Assembly (NCBI GenBank): GCA_902523635.1 | Contig: CABZAE010000004.1 | Span: 45,844-109,843, forward strand | DNA from: an uncultured Bacteroidota bacterium | GTDB lineage: Bacteria > Bacteroidota > Bacteroidia > Flavobacteriales > Flavobacteriaceae | DNA: 64,000 bases | Direction of reading: 5' to 3' | Part shown: positions 12,786 through 22,465 of the stretch, piece by piece | Position numbering within the stretch: position 1 is the first letter of the stretch | Layout of the letters: every line of letters starts with the position of its first letter | Program-made: the position numbers and the translations under genes | The notes under the pieces: generated by a model | What the model was told of the DNA's origin: nothing | The model's input: only the letters and a program-made list of their open reading frames with translations | The model's database searches: none

Positions 12786-15320
12786 TTAAATATTATCTAA
12801 TGCACTATCAATTAATTTTTTCAAATGATTTTTGTGAGCTAATGTCGACAGGTTTCCATTCTTTGATTTGAGCTTTTTTGATAATTTTTCAAGGTTATAA
12901 ATAGCCATTGACTTTGCAGGTATTTTATATCTTCTAGAATTTGTTCCAGAAACCATTTCAATCAATCTTGAAACATAAGTTGCTTGTAGATTTTGACGAA
13001 ATGTGTTTATGTTATTATTTTTTATATCTGCATCGAAAATAGCGCTATTTAAATCTGTCATAAATTCTGTTAATTTATATTGATTTCCATATAGTTCTGA
13101 ATCAATTATCCTTTGCAATGTATTTGGATGTAAAAGATGAGATAAAGTGACTGTTTGGTAACCCAAAACTTGGTCATGAATTTTGGGATCCTCTGGGCCT
13201 GAAAAGAAATCCTGACCACGTCTTTCTCTTGCTAATAAATTGTAAAGTTCATTTGGAATTTTAAAGGATTCTGGCGAAAAGATATATTTAGCCAAAGTAT
13301 TCATAGCTTTTTTTTGATCTTCATAGTTGACTGGAGTGTAAGGTTTGGTACCACCTTGTTGACCAACAACAGATCTGTCAACATAAACACCACCAATAAA
13401 TCTTGAGATTACGCTACCTGCTCTTGAAGATGAGCTATTTAAAATGTAAAAGGCTCTCCTTAAATCTTCATATGTTGATCCTTCTTTTAGAAATTTGTCT
13501 TGAATTTCAGACATTAACCTTTTGTTTAATATGAATCTATCAGTCGCAAATTTGATTGGATCATTAGATAAATCGTAAACCATAATTCTTGGATCAATTC
13601 CTCTGTTAGAGCTACTCATTGCATCTGCATCATTACCGAAAGCTAGTTCAGGCTCAGTCGATCTAATGAGTATATCATTTATTTCACCACTAGTCAGTTT
13701 TGGTTTATATGCAAATTCAATTGCCCAAACATCATATGGACCAACAGAAACATCTGAAAATTGTGCTTGTTTACTTTTGTCTAAACTAACATTGGGTGCA
13801 GGGTACTCCATTACCGATCCATTGATAGATTTTCCTTTAATTAGTTCAGGATTCGTTAACTCTTCAGGACTATACAGATGACTGCTTTTAAAATTATGGT
13901 TTAAACCTAATGTATGCCCTACCTCATGCATTATTAGACGGTACATATTATCTTTTTCAAGTTTTCCCAGTTCAATGTCATCACTTGAAAGTTCAGGATA
14001 AATTGTTTTACCGTAAAGGATGTTTTCATGCACGTGTTCGCCAGCAAGGCAAATATGTTCAAAATTTTCTGAGTGAGTGTCGTCATCATCTAAGCTCATA
14101 TTTGCATTTGGATCCAAATAAAGTTTTTCATAAAAAACTCGATTTGTGAAATGAACAAACTCTAACATAATGTCTGCAGCTATGATTTCTCCAGTTCTTG
14201 GATTGGCCATGGATGGGCCATATCCACCAAAAGGTGGATTTGGAGATGAAGTCCAACGAAGAACGTTGTACCTTATGTCACCAGCATCCCAATCAGCATC
14301 ATCAGGTTGAGTTTTTACTACAATTGCATTTTTAAAGCCAGCTTTTTCAAAAGCAATATTCCATTTTAGTACAGCATCTTTAATCGTTTCTCTCCACTCA
14401 ATTGGTGTTGAATTTTCAATCCAAAATGTAATTGGTTTAATTGGCTCTGAAATTTTGAGTTCAGGATTTTTTTTAATCAGTCTCCATTTATTGATCATGT
14501 CTCTGTAGTTGGTAGTTTTTGTTGAAGTCATGTCAGAGGTTTCTGTCGTGAAGTAACCAACTCTTGGATCTGCATATCTAATCTCATAATCCTCGTCGGG
14601 CATTTCAACTAAAGAGTGAAAAACTTGTATTGAAACATGTCTAGGATCAGCAATTGCATCTGAACCACCGTTCAGATAATTCGGATTATTGTAAACATAT
14701 TCCGTTTTTAAATTTGTATTTTTCGGGTAATTTTTAATTTCTCTAATTTTTGATTTTTCTTTGTCAAAGCTCCCTAAACTAAATGAATTGGAGGAAGCAC
14801 CAGGACGCCTTGGGCTCTTAATTCTGGTTAAAGTTTCAGAATTAAACATTTTATCAGTATCTATCAAAAAGAGACCGTTTTTTTTATCCTCAACTAAAAT
14901 TTTGGTACTAAAAAAAATTGATTCACTGATATTGGCTTCTTTTGATTTTGAGAGAGGACTTTTGGGGTCAAAATAAAAATTAGTATTTGGAGCAATAAAT
15001 TCAATTTTATCAAAAAACCTTTTAATATAAAAAATTGTTCCTCCGTTATATCTTCCTCTAAAACCGCCGGCCTCAGTAACTCCGTCAGCAATTTGAGAAA
15101 AATGTATGAATTCCTTATCAAACTGATCATTAGAAACTGTCATTTTGAGTTTACCTGAAACTGTATCTTGGTATATAGTGAATAAACCATCGATTTTTTT
15201 ACTTGATTTGGTTAACTCAGAAATTGTTTTTTCTTTCTTTTTTTCATTTTTTTTGTCCTGTGAAATGGTATTGACAGAAAAAAGTAGAGATATTAAAATA
15301 AGAGTGATTTTTTTTTTCAT
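12786..15320 (-). CDS. Secreted zinc-dependent metalloprotease (DUF5117/DUF4953 type)
   Basis: This 844-residue protein has a signal peptide (cleavage near NTISQ). The metzincin-type motif HEVGHTLGLNH at 465-475 supplies zinc ligands H465, H469 and H475 and catalytic E466, followed by a Met-turn candidate (SVMEYPAPN). The long N-terminal part before the catalytic region matches the DUF5117/5118 architecture common in Bacteroidota. It acts in the periplasm or outside the cell; its substrate is unknown. It is a single gene with a large imperfect palindrome 18 nt upstream of the ATG. Confidence 0.9.
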   Translation of the reverse strand: MKKKITLILISLLFSVNTISQDKKNEKKKEKTISELTKSSKKIDGLFTIYQDTVSGKLKMTVSNDQFDKEFIHFSQIADGVTEAGGFRGRYNGGTIFYIKRFFDKIEFIAPNTNFYFDPKSPLSKSKEANISESIFFSTKILVEDKKNGLFLIDTDKMFNSETLTRIKSPRRPGASSNSFSLGSFDKEKSKIREIKNYPKNTNLKTEYVYNNPNYLNGGSDAIADPRHVSIQVFHSLVEMPDEDYEIRYADPRVGYFTTETSDMTSTKTTNYRDMINKWRLIKKNPELKISEPIKPITFWIENSTPIEWRETIKDAVLKWNIAFEKAGFKNAIVVKTQPDDADWDAGDIRYNVLRWTSSPNPPFGGYGPSMANPRTGEIIAADIMLEFVHFTNRVFYEKLYLDPNANMSLDDDDTHSENFEHICLAGEHVHENILYGKTIYPELSSDDIELGKLEKDNMYRLIMHEVGHTLGLNHNFKSSHLYSPEELTNPELIKGKSINGSVMEYPAPNVSLDKSKQAQFSDVSVGPYDVWAIEFAYKPKLTSGEINDILIRSTEPELAFGNDADAMSSSNRGIDPRIMVYDLSNDPIKFATDRFILNKRLMSEIQDKFLKEGSTYEDLRRAFYILNSSSSRAGSVISRFIGGVYVDRSVVGQQGGTKPYTPVNYEDQKKAMNTLAKYIFSPESFKIPNELYNLLARERRGQDFFSGPEDPKIHDQVLGYQTVTLSHLLHPNTLQRIIDSELYGNQYKLTEFMTDLNSAIFDADIKNNNINTFRQNLQATYVSRLIEMVSGTNSRRYKIPAKSMAIYNLEKLSKKLKSKNGNLSTLAHKNHLKKLIDSALDNI

Positions 15321-15337
15321 TTTTTGTATTCTTTATA

Positions 15338-15372
15338 TGACAATATACTAAATCAGAATTTAGTAGTTGTCA
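15338..15372. promoter_or_regulatory. 35-bp imperfect palindrome, candidate operator or leader hairpin
   Basis: TGACAA (15338-15343) mirrors TTGTCA (15367-15372), and ACTAAAT (15347-15353) mirrors ATTTAGT (15358-15364) around a CAGA centre. It lies in the 148-nt divergent gap between the metalloprotease (start 15320) and the SDR gene (start 15469). It could be a repressor site shared by both genes or a hairpin in the metalloprotease leader. No U-tract or clear promoter adjoins it. Confidence 0.45.
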
Positions 15373-15468
15373 TAAAATTTAAAATTATCTACAAATAAAA
15401 TTTAAGTTTTAATTCTATTAAATTTTGTTCTGTTGTTTTGATTTTATATAATTACATTAAAATAAAAG

Positions 15469-16218
15469 TTGAAAGTATTAATAACAGGTGCGTCGCGTGG
15501 TATTGGATTACAAATAGCTAAAGATTTACTTGAAAGAGGTCATGATTTGGCTCTCCATTGTAATAAAAATTCTTCTGCTCTAAAATTGCTTTTAAAAAAA
15601 AATAAATCTGATTCATTCATTATACAAGCAAATCTTTCCAAAATTACTCACATCAAGAAACTCGTTAATGAAACATATAATAAATTCAATATTCCTGACT
15701 GTATCATTAACAATGCTGGGATAGCTCAGTCTGCTGACATATCTTTAGAAATTGATAAATGGAATAACCTGTTCGAAGAAACAATGCATGTAAACTTGAG
15801 AGCTCCAGCTTTAATTTCAAAAGAATTTATCTGTTTAAAGAGAAAAAAAAATATCAATTCTAGATTACGTATTATAAATATCAGCTCAAGAGCAGCCTTT
15901 CGTGGAGAGCAAGCCGATTACATCTCATACGCATGTTCTAAAGGAGCTTTATTGTCATTGACTAAAACTATTTCAAAATCTTTTGGAAAAATTGATAATG
16001 TTATAGCAATAAGTATTGCTCCTGGGTTTGTAAGAACTGAAATGGCTCAAAAGTTTATTGATAAACATGGGGAAGAAATTGCTACTGAGGGAATAACGCT
16101 CGATAGACTTACAGAGCCTACGGATCTATCACCAGTAATTTCTTTAATTACTGAGGGTAAATTAGATCATGCTTCAGGATCAACTATTGATATTAATGCA
16201 GGAAGTTATTTAAGATAA
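15469..16218 (+). CDS. SDR-family oxidoreductase (FabG-like)
   Basis: This 249-residue NAD(P)-dependent short-chain dehydrogenase has the Rossmann TGASRGIG motif (6-13), NNAG (81-84), a catalytic serine near 139-140, and Y154 with K158 (YACSK). It resembles 3-oxoacyl-ACP reductases but the substrate is not determined, and no fatty-acid genes are adjacent. The start is TTG, chosen because the Rossmann strand begins directly after it. Confidence 0.85.
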   Translation: MKVLITGASRGIGLQIAKDLLERGHDLALHCNKNSSALKLLLKKNKSDSFIIQANLSKITHIKKLVNETYNKFNIPDCIINNAGIAQSADISLEIDKWNNLFEETMHVNLRAPALISKEFICLKRKKNINSRLRIINISSRAAFRGEQADYISYACSKGALLSLTKTISKSFGKIDNVIAISIAPGFVRTEMAQKFIDKHGEEIATEGITLDRLTEPTDLSPVISLITEGKLDHASGSTIDINAGSYLR

Positions 16219-16284
16219 ATTAACTAGCATACAAAAAATAGTTATTTAATATTTTATCTATTACTTTTGATAAAAATTATAATT

Positions 16285-16968
16285 ATGAAAAAAACAATTT
16301 TATTAATAGCTTTTATATTTAGCTCATTTTCCTATTCTCAGTATTGTGCATTTTTTGATTTTGAAACTACAGAACCAGATTCTGTTGTTTCCACTCTGAA
16401 AGGAATGATGGATACTGAATGGGCCAAAAATATAGAGGGAACAAAATCATTATTTGCGTATCAATTCAATGGATCCAACAATGCAACACATTCTGTTCAA
16501 TTTTGTTTTCCCAGTGAAGCCGCTTTTGCAAATTTCATGAACTCTTGGTATGGTTCTGTTCAAGCTCAGGTTTTCGGAGACAAAATGAATAAGTATATCA
16601 AACCTGTAAATCAAGCGCTCAATACCCCTGCTTGGTTTAAAAATGATTGGACGCCGGATCAAGTTTTTATGATTTGGCAAATGGAAGTCACAAATCCTCC
16701 ATTGTATGTAAAAGAGTTTGCAGAATTTTCTCAAAATTTTGCAAAAAAATATGATCTTCAAAATTCATATGGCGTAGGATATCCAATTAGCGGAAAAAAC
16801 GCAGACTTTTCACATTTTGTTTGGGTCGGTGCCCCAGATGTTGAAACTGCTTTAAAAAACACAAAAGAGATGTACTCCGATCCCTCTTTCGCAAAATATT
16901 CCGCAAAAGTAAATGACATAAGAAAAGTTGTCAATACAATGATGATGGTAAGAGTCATGGACTTCTAA
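16285..16968 (+). CDS. Secreted protein of unknown function, possibly two-repeat alpha/beta barrel
   Basis: I chose the ATG at 16285, which gives a clean signal peptide (MKKTILLIAFIFSSFSYSQ), rather than a TTG 18 nt upstream. The 227-residue product has two similar halves, each a hydrophobic strand, a helix and a strand (for example LFAYQFNGSN...SVQFCF and YGVGYPISGK...SHFVWVG), which suggests a duplicated ferredoxin-like/NIPSNAP-type fold. That is inference from pattern only. A strong terminator follows directly. Confidence 0.6.
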   Translation: MKKTILLIAFIFSSFSYSQYCAFFDFETTEPDSVVSTLKGMMDTEWAKNIEGTKSLFAYQFNGSNNATHSVQFCFPSEAAFANFMNSWYGSVQAQVFGDKMNKYIKPVNQALNTPAWFKNDWTPDQVFMIWQMEVTNPPLYVKEFAEFSQNFAKKYDLQNSYGVGYPISGKNADFSHFVWVGAPDVETALKNTKEMYSDPSFAKYSAKVNDIRKVVNTMMMVRVMDF

Positions 16969-16977
16969 TAACTTTTA

Positions 16978-17004
16978 AAAACCCACTGAAAGGTGGGTTT
17001 TTTT
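16978..17004 (+). terminator. Intrinsic terminator after the 16285 gene
   Basis: ACCCAC (16981-16986) and GTGGGT (16993-16998) form a GC-rich stem flanked by A and T runs, followed by seven or more Ts. The remaining gap to 17205 shows no other feature. Confidence 0.88.
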
Positions 17005-17205
17005 ATAAACAATTAATTTATCAATCGTTTTTAAGTTTAACTTACCATTTCAGCCTCAATCTGTAAAATCTATCCACTTACAAACATTAATTCTCGAATA
17101 AAGTCTTAAGGACTGATACCCCTTGATAATTTAAAATTATTCAATTATAGTTAAAATGTATTAGTTTTTAACAACTAAAAACTTACTTTCACAGAAAGAT
17201 ATTTA

Positions 17206-17880
17206 ATGAAAAAAAAAATTGTTTATTTTTTTCTCTTTACATTCAAAAAAAATAAGTTCTGGGCATTTTCTCAGATGGGAATAAACAATAAATATATGAA
17301 GAATGCAGGGGGATTACTCTTTCATAAATTTATGGGTTCAGGTGGTAAAACAGGTTTCAGTTTGTTTCCAGATTTTTCTACTTATGCATTGGTCTCTGTT
17401 TGGGATAGTATGGATAGTGCTGAAAAATTTATTAAGTCCAGTGAACTAATCAGCACTTATAAATTAAAATCCCATGAAATAAGAGTATTAATTTTGGATC
17501 CATTTCACAGTCATGGATTATGGTCGGGTGTAAATCCATTTAAAATTGAAAAATCTACAGCTAACAAAAACTCAAAAATTGCTATAATAACCAGAGCAAC
17601 ATTGAATTTTTCAAAGTTAATTTCGTTTTGGAAATCTGTTCCTGATTCCAGCAAAGCAATTTCTAGGGCAAAGGGTGTTTATTACTTCAAAGGTATTGGA
17701 GAAATACCTTTCATACAACAAGCAACTATAAGTTTATGGAATTCATTAAATGATGTTTTAGAGTTTGCTTATAAATCAAAATCTCATTCAGAAATCGTTA
17801 AAAAAACAAGGAAGGAGAATTGGTATAAAGAAGAATTATTCTCCAGGTTTTATCTTATTAAAGATTTTATTTTGAAGTAA
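17206..17880 (+). CDS. CrtA-like carotenoid monooxygenase (spheroidene monooxygenase family)
   Basis: The protein has 224 residues. Family hallmarks visible are FWAFSQMG near 19-26, the SLFPDFSTYALVSVWDS block, GLWSG near 106-110, a RATLNFSKLISFWKSVP segment, and the C-terminal HSEIVKKTRKENWYKEELFSRF. Family members oxidise the C-2 end of acyclic or monocyclic carotenoids. The next gene, a CrtI-type desaturase, starts 1 nt after its stop, so the pair likely acts on the same carotenoid. Which product is made (a 2-hydroxy or 2-keto derivative) is inference. Confidence 0.82.
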   Translation: MKKKIVYFFLFTFKKNKFWAFSQMGINNKYMKNAGGLLFHKFMGSGGKTGFSLFPDFSTYALVSVWDSMDSAEKFIKSSELISTYKLKSHEIRVLILDPFHSHGLWSGVNPFKIEKSTANKNSKIAIITRATLNFSKLISFWKSVPDSSKAISRAKGVYYFKGIGEIPFIQQATISLWNSLNDVLEFAYKSKSHSEIVKKTRKENWYKEELFSRFYLIKDFILK

Positions 17881-17881
17881 A

Positions 17882-19369
17882 ATGAAAAAAGTTGCTATTA
17901 TTGGATCAGGGATAGGAGCAATATCTCTTTCAATCAGATTATCAAATCTTGGATATGATGTTGATGTTTATGAAAAAAACAGTTACCCCGGAGGAAAATT
18001 AACTACTATAAAGTCTGGAAAATATAGCTTTGATGCTGGCCCTCAACTTTTTACGATGCCGACTTATGTAGATGAGTTGTTTGAGTTATCAGGCGAAAAC
18101 CCTAGAAAATTTTTTAATTACAAAAGAAAAGAAATTGGTTGTAAATACTTTTGGGAGGATGGTATTGAATTGTGTGCGTATTCAGACCAAAATAAGTTTG
18201 TAAAAGAGGTTAATTTAAAATTAGGTGTGGATAAAAATATACTTAAATCTTATTTAAAAAAAGCCAAGAAGAAGTATGAATTATCGACTAAAATTGTTTT
18301 AGAAAAATCTCTACACAAGCTCAGTACCTTTTTTTCTAAGGATGTATTAAAGGCTATTTTAAATTTTAGATTGTTCGAGTTTTTTAAAACACTATCAAAA
18401 GTAAACCAACAACAACTCAAGGAAAAACACCTCATCCAATTTTATAATCGATTTGCCACTTACATAGGCTCATCTCCATACAAAACTTCAGGAATAATGA
18501 CAGTAATACAGCATTTAGAATCTCATTTCGGTACCTTTTTTCCAGAGGGCGGACTAAGAATGATAACAAACGTTTTAGTTGAGTTAGCTGAAAGAAAGAA
18601 TGTTAATTTTATTTACAATACTGTAGTAACGGAAATTTTATGTGAAAAGAACAATGTTGTAGGTGTCCAAATCAATGGAAATACAAAAAAGAAATATGAA
18701 ATAGTAATTTCTAATATGGACATCTATTTTACCTACGAAAAACTATTGAAAAATATTAAAACTCCATACAGAGTAAAAAATGTAAATTCATCAAGCTCAG
18801 CATTGATTTTCTATTGGGGAATTAATGATTCTTTTGAAAATCTTGAACTTCATAATATTTTCTTTTCTAAAGATTATAAAAAGGAGTTCAATTCAATTTT
18901 TAATGAAATGGAATTTTGTGATGATCCAACCATATATTTAAGTATTACATCAAAAGATAATCCTTCGGACGCACCTGTAGGTTGTGAAAATTGGTATGTA
19001 ATGATAAATACGCATTATGACTCTGATCATGACTGGGAAGATTTAGCTAAACGTTACAAAAAAATCATTATAAATAAAATTGAAAGAGTTCTTGGAAAAC
19101 ACATTGAAAAGAACATTGTTTCGGAAAAAATATTATCCCCGAAAACTATTTTTGAAAGAACTCAATCATACAGGGGGGCCTTGTATGGACCATCCAGTAA
19201 TGAGACCTTTTCTGCATTTCACAGACACCCAAATTTTACTAATAAACTAAATAATTTATATTTCTGTGGTGGAAGTGTTCACCCCGGTGGTGGTATTCCT
19301 ATGTGTTTACTTTCCGCTAAAATCGTGAGTGCTTTAATTAGTCAAAAGTATAACTCTAAAGTTATGTAA
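17882..19369 (+). CDS. CrtI/CrtD-type carotenoid desaturase
   Basis: This 495-residue FAD-dependent desaturase has an N-terminal dinucleotide motif (IIGSGIGAISLSIRL), YEKNSYPGGK for the adenine/ribose contact, and a C-terminal FCGGSVHPGGGIPMCLLSAK signature of the phytoene-desaturase family. Pairing with a CrtA-like gene and the absence of crtB or crtY nearby favour a late-acting CrtD-type (3,4-desaturase) role over phytoene desaturation; residues alone do not decide this. It was probably cotranscribed from a promoter before 17206. Confidence 0.88.
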   Translation: MKKVAIIGSGIGAISLSIRLSNLGYDVDVYEKNSYPGGKLTTIKSGKYSFDAGPQLFTMPTYVDELFELSGENPRKFFNYKRKEIGCKYFWEDGIELCAYSDQNKFVKEVNLKLGVDKNILKSYLKKAKKKYELSTKIVLEKSLHKLSTFFSKDVLKAILNFRLFEFFKTLSKVNQQQLKEKHLIQFYNRFATYIGSSPYKTSGIMTVIQHLESHFGTFFPEGGLRMITNVLVELAERKNVNFIYNTVVTEILCEKNNVVGVQINGNTKKKYEIVISNMDIYFTYEKLLKNIKTPYRVKNVNSSSSALIFYWGINDSFENLELHNIFFSKDYKKEFNSIFNEMEFCDDPTIYLSITSKDNPSDAPVGCENWYVMINTHYDSDHDWEDLAKRYKKIIINKIERVLGKHIEKNIVSEKILSPKTIFERTQSYRGALYGPSSNETFSAFHRHPNFTNKLNNLYFCGGSVHPGGGIPMCLLSAKIVSALISQKYNSKVM

Positions 19370-19401
19370 ATCATTTAGTTATAATTGACTATTTTTGGTT
19401 A

Positions 19402-20859
19402 ATGGCAAGTTGTAATAATTCTAATTTAACTGCTTATAATCCATCTTCTGCTAATCCATGGGATATCTCAAAAATCAAATTCATTTACAGAAGGTTAGGA
19501 TTTGGTATTAGCTTAGAAAAAGCCAAGACAAAACTTGGCTTTACTCCTTCAGAACTGATTGATCAAATTATTGATAATGCAAAAAATCTTCCTCTAACAA
19601 CTGCTCCTGAATGGGGATATTGGAATAATTCTCAAATTAATCAGTCAGGGAAAAATCAATCCTATTATAAAAATATTTGGCAGAGGCAAGCATTTTCAAA
19701 TTTTTTGAACGATGGTTTTAGAGAAAGAATAACATTGTTTTGGAGTAATCACTTTGTCACAGAGTATTATGATTACAATCGAGCACCTTATCTATTTCAA
19801 TATCATATTAAACTTCAAAAACATTCATTGGGAAACTTCAAAGAATTTGTCAGTGAAATTGGATTGGAACCAGCAATGCTGCTCTATCTCAATGGATATT
19901 CAAACAGGAAACAGGCACCTAATGAAAATTATGCAAGAGAATTATACGAACTTTTTACTTTGGGGGAGGGAAATGGGTATCAATCTAATGATATAACTGA
20001 AACTGCTCGGGCTTTAACTGGATACAATAAATATTCCGATGGAAATGGAAGTTCCATTATTTTTAATTCAAATACTTTTGATAATGGAGATAAAACAATA
20101 TTTGGAAAAACTGGAAATTGGGGATATCAAGATGTAATTGACATACTTTTTAATGAAAAGAAAGATTTAATTGCAAAATTTATATGTCAAAAGTTATACA
20201 AATATTTTATTAGTCCAAAAGTTGAAAATGAAATAGTTAATCAACTTGCAGCAACTTTTGTCTCAAATGACTTTAATTTAATTCCTGTTTACAAATTATT
20301 ATTTAAGAGTGAACATTTTTTCGATACCAATTCCTCAAATGTTTTAATTAAGAGCCCAATAGATACCTTCGTTTTTCTTCAAAATGATTTTGAATTTGAT
20401 TTTCCTGAAACTTTTCAAAGTAATTATCTTAATTACATAAAAAATAAGTGTGTAGAAATGGGTCAGGAAATTTTTAAACCTGTTGATGTTGCTGGTTGGC
20501 AAGAGAATCACGATTGGATCTCAACGGGAACTTTACCCATGAGGTGGGAATTTTTAGAATATATTATTAGGAGACATTGGGTAAAAAATAAGGAACAGTT
20601 TAGAAGTTTTATAATTGAATTGGTTGGTAATGATGAAAAAAATCCATCCACTATTGTTTCTAAAATGAAAGATTATATGTTTTGTAAATTTGATATGAAA
20701 CCAGAGGAGATGCTGGATGCAGTAAATGTTTTTAAGGGAGATACACCAGAAAATTATTATGAAGATGGAACATGGACACTAAGCTTTGAATCAGTTCCAA
20801 ATCAAGTGTTTAATTTGATGTTGTTTTTTATCAACTTGCCAGAGTATCAATTAAAATAA
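19402..20859 (+). CDS. DUF1800 family protein
   Basis: The 485 residues begin with the family-typical MASCNNSNLTAYNPSSANPWD and KFIYRRLGFG. A helix-rich body with ERITLFWSNHFVT and NYARELYELFTLGEG matches DUF1800, whose biochemical role is unknown. It always travels with a DUF1501 protein, which starts 2 nt after its stop here. There is no convincing classical signal peptide; export may depend on the partner's Tat signal, which is inference. Confidence 0.92.
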   Translation: MASCNNSNLTAYNPSSANPWDISKIKFIYRRLGFGISLEKAKTKLGFTPSELIDQIIDNAKNLPLTTAPEWGYWNNSQINQSGKNQSYYKNIWQRQAFSNFLNDGFRERITLFWSNHFVTEYYDYNRAPYLFQYHIKLQKHSLGNFKEFVSEIGLEPAMLLYLNGYSNRKQAPNENYARELYELFTLGEGNGYQSNDITETARALTGYNKYSDGNGSSIIFNSNTFDNGDKTIFGKTGNWGYQDVIDILFNEKKDLIAKFICQKLYKYFISPKVENEIVNQLAATFVSNDFNLIPVYKLLFKSEHFFDTNSSNVLIKSPIDTFVFLQNDFEFDFPETFQSNYLNYIKNKCVEMGQEIFKPVDVAGWQENHDWISTGTLPMRWEFLEYIIRRHWVKNKEQFRSFIIELVGNDEKNPSTIVSKMKDYMFCKFDMKPEEMLDAVNVFKGDTPENYYEDGTWTLSFESVPNQVFNLMLFFINLPEYQLK

Positions 20860-20861
20860 AA

Positions 20862-22463
20862 ATGAGCAAAGGAGATTACCTAAATTCAAAAAAGCATAGA
20901 GACGAGCACTCTTCATGGAGTGGGAGAAGAGGTTTTTTAAAAACACTTGGTTTAGCAGGTGCTGGTGCGATCTCATTTGGAAATAATTCTCTCTCAGTCA
21001 TTAACTCAAATTTTATAACCAATGCCCTAAAAAACTCTTTTGCTGATAGATGTTTGGTTTTGATTAGATTGAAGGGTGGAAATGATGGTTTAAATACTAT
21101 TGTTCCACTATATGACTACGACACATACATTAGTAAGAGACCTAAAATTAGTATACCCAGTTCAAATATCATAAAATTGAATGATAAGTTTGGGATCCCA
21201 AATTTCATGAGTGATGTTGAAAATATTTGGAAAAATGGTAACATGAAGGTTGTTCACGGAGTAGGATATGAAAATCCAAATGGGTCTCATTTTAAATCGT
21301 CTGATATATGGGCAACAGCTTCTCAAGATCCTGAAATTTCAACAGGTTGGTTGGGAAGGTATTATGATGAAAAATATCTTGATTATTTAACAAACCCTAC
21401 TGAGAAACCATTAGCCATTCAGATAGGCAGCCGTGGAAATTTGATTTTTAATGGTTCAAGCACTGCATATGCGTTTGCTGTATCAAGTCCCGAAAGGCTA
21501 AAGAAAGTTGCTGAAAACGGAACTCTATTTGATACATCAAATCTACCTGACTGTACTCACGGAGATCAATTAGAATTTTTAAGACGAATTTCTAATGCAA
21601 CATTTAGTTATGCATCCGTCATTCATGAAGCTTACAACAATTCGGAAGATTTTAATCAATACGATTCAAAAAATAATTTGGACAAACAATTAAGTTTGGT
21701 TTCCCGTTTGATCAAAGGGAATTTGGGTACAAAAATTTATATGGTCTCCCTTGGTGGTTTTGATACACATGGCAACCAACCGGATCGTCATCAAAAATTA
21801 TTAAATACATTATCAAGTTCAATTAAGGTTTTTTATGATGATCTAAAGTCTTTTGGATTGGATGACAAAGTTATCTCTGTAACATTTTCAGAATTTGGAA
21901 GAAGGGTAGCTGAAAATGGCTCCCTTGGGACAGATCATGGTACCGCCGCCCCAATAATGTTATTTGGATCAGCACTGAAAGGTAACGGTTTCGTTGGAAA
22001 TCATCCTAGTTTATCTGACCTAAACAATAGAGGGAACTTAAAACATTCTATTGATTTCAGATCAATTTATACAACTCTTTTGACTGATTGGTTATGCGGG
22101 GACAATGAATATATAAACAAAGCGATGTTGGGCAAAGAGTACTCTTTGTTAGGATTAGGCCTAAATTGCAACGACGATGTTGTTGATCTTAATAATATTG
22201 TTACTTATCATGCAGCTATTTACTCATTTAATCAAGTTGATTTGCATTTAAGAATTAATCAAGATCACCATATTAAAATTTTGATTTATGATACTCTCGG
22301 AAGAACAAATGGAATGGTTTTCGATGGATTATTAAGAAAAGGAACTCACATTTTTCCATTAGATAGAACCATGACTCAAAAAAGTCTTTCGTCCGGTCAA
22401 TATTTTTACAACATCAAGATTTCAGGAGGAAATGACCTAAACAAATCATTTATTGTTAAATAA
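20862..22463 (+). CDS. DUF1501 (sulfatase-like fold) protein, Tat-exported, with type IX sorting tail
   Basis: This 533-residue protein has a twin-arginine signal at its N terminus (SGRRGFLKTLGLAGAGA). The central part has LIRLKGGNDGLNTIVP, the MVSLGGFDTHGNQ motif and FSEFGRRVAENGSLGTDHGTA, typical of DUF1501. The last 80 residues (KILIYDTLGR ... LSSGQYFYNIK ... KSFIVK) form a type A C-terminal domain for type IX secretion. It is likely secreted to or anchored on the cell surface together with the DUF1800 partner. Confidence 0.92.
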   Translation: MSKGDYLNSKKHRDEHSSWSGRRGFLKTLGLAGAGAISFGNNSLSVINSNFITNALKNSFADRCLVLIRLKGGNDGLNTIVPLYDYDTYISKRPKISIPSSNIIKLNDKFGIPNFMSDVENIWKNGNMKVVHGVGYENPNGSHFKSSDIWATASQDPEISTGWLGRYYDEKYLDYLTNPTEKPLAIQIGSRGNLIFNGSSTAYAFAVSSPERLKKVAENGTLFDTSNLPDCTHGDQLEFLRRISNATFSYASVIHEAYNNSEDFNQYDSKNNLDKQLSLVSRLIKGNLGTKIYMVSLGGFDTHGNQPDRHQKLLNTLSSSIKVFYDDLKSFGLDDKVISVTFSEFGRRVAENGSLGTDHGTAAPIMLFGSALKGNGFVGNHPSLSDLNNRGNLKHSIDFRSIYTTLLTDWLCGDNEYINKAMLGKEYSLLGLGLNCNDDVVDLNNIVTYHAAIYSFNQVDLHLRINQDHHIKILIYDTLGRTNGMVFDGLLRKGTHIFPLDRTMTQKSLSSGQYFYNIKISGGNDLNKSFIVK

Positions 22464-22465
22464 AA

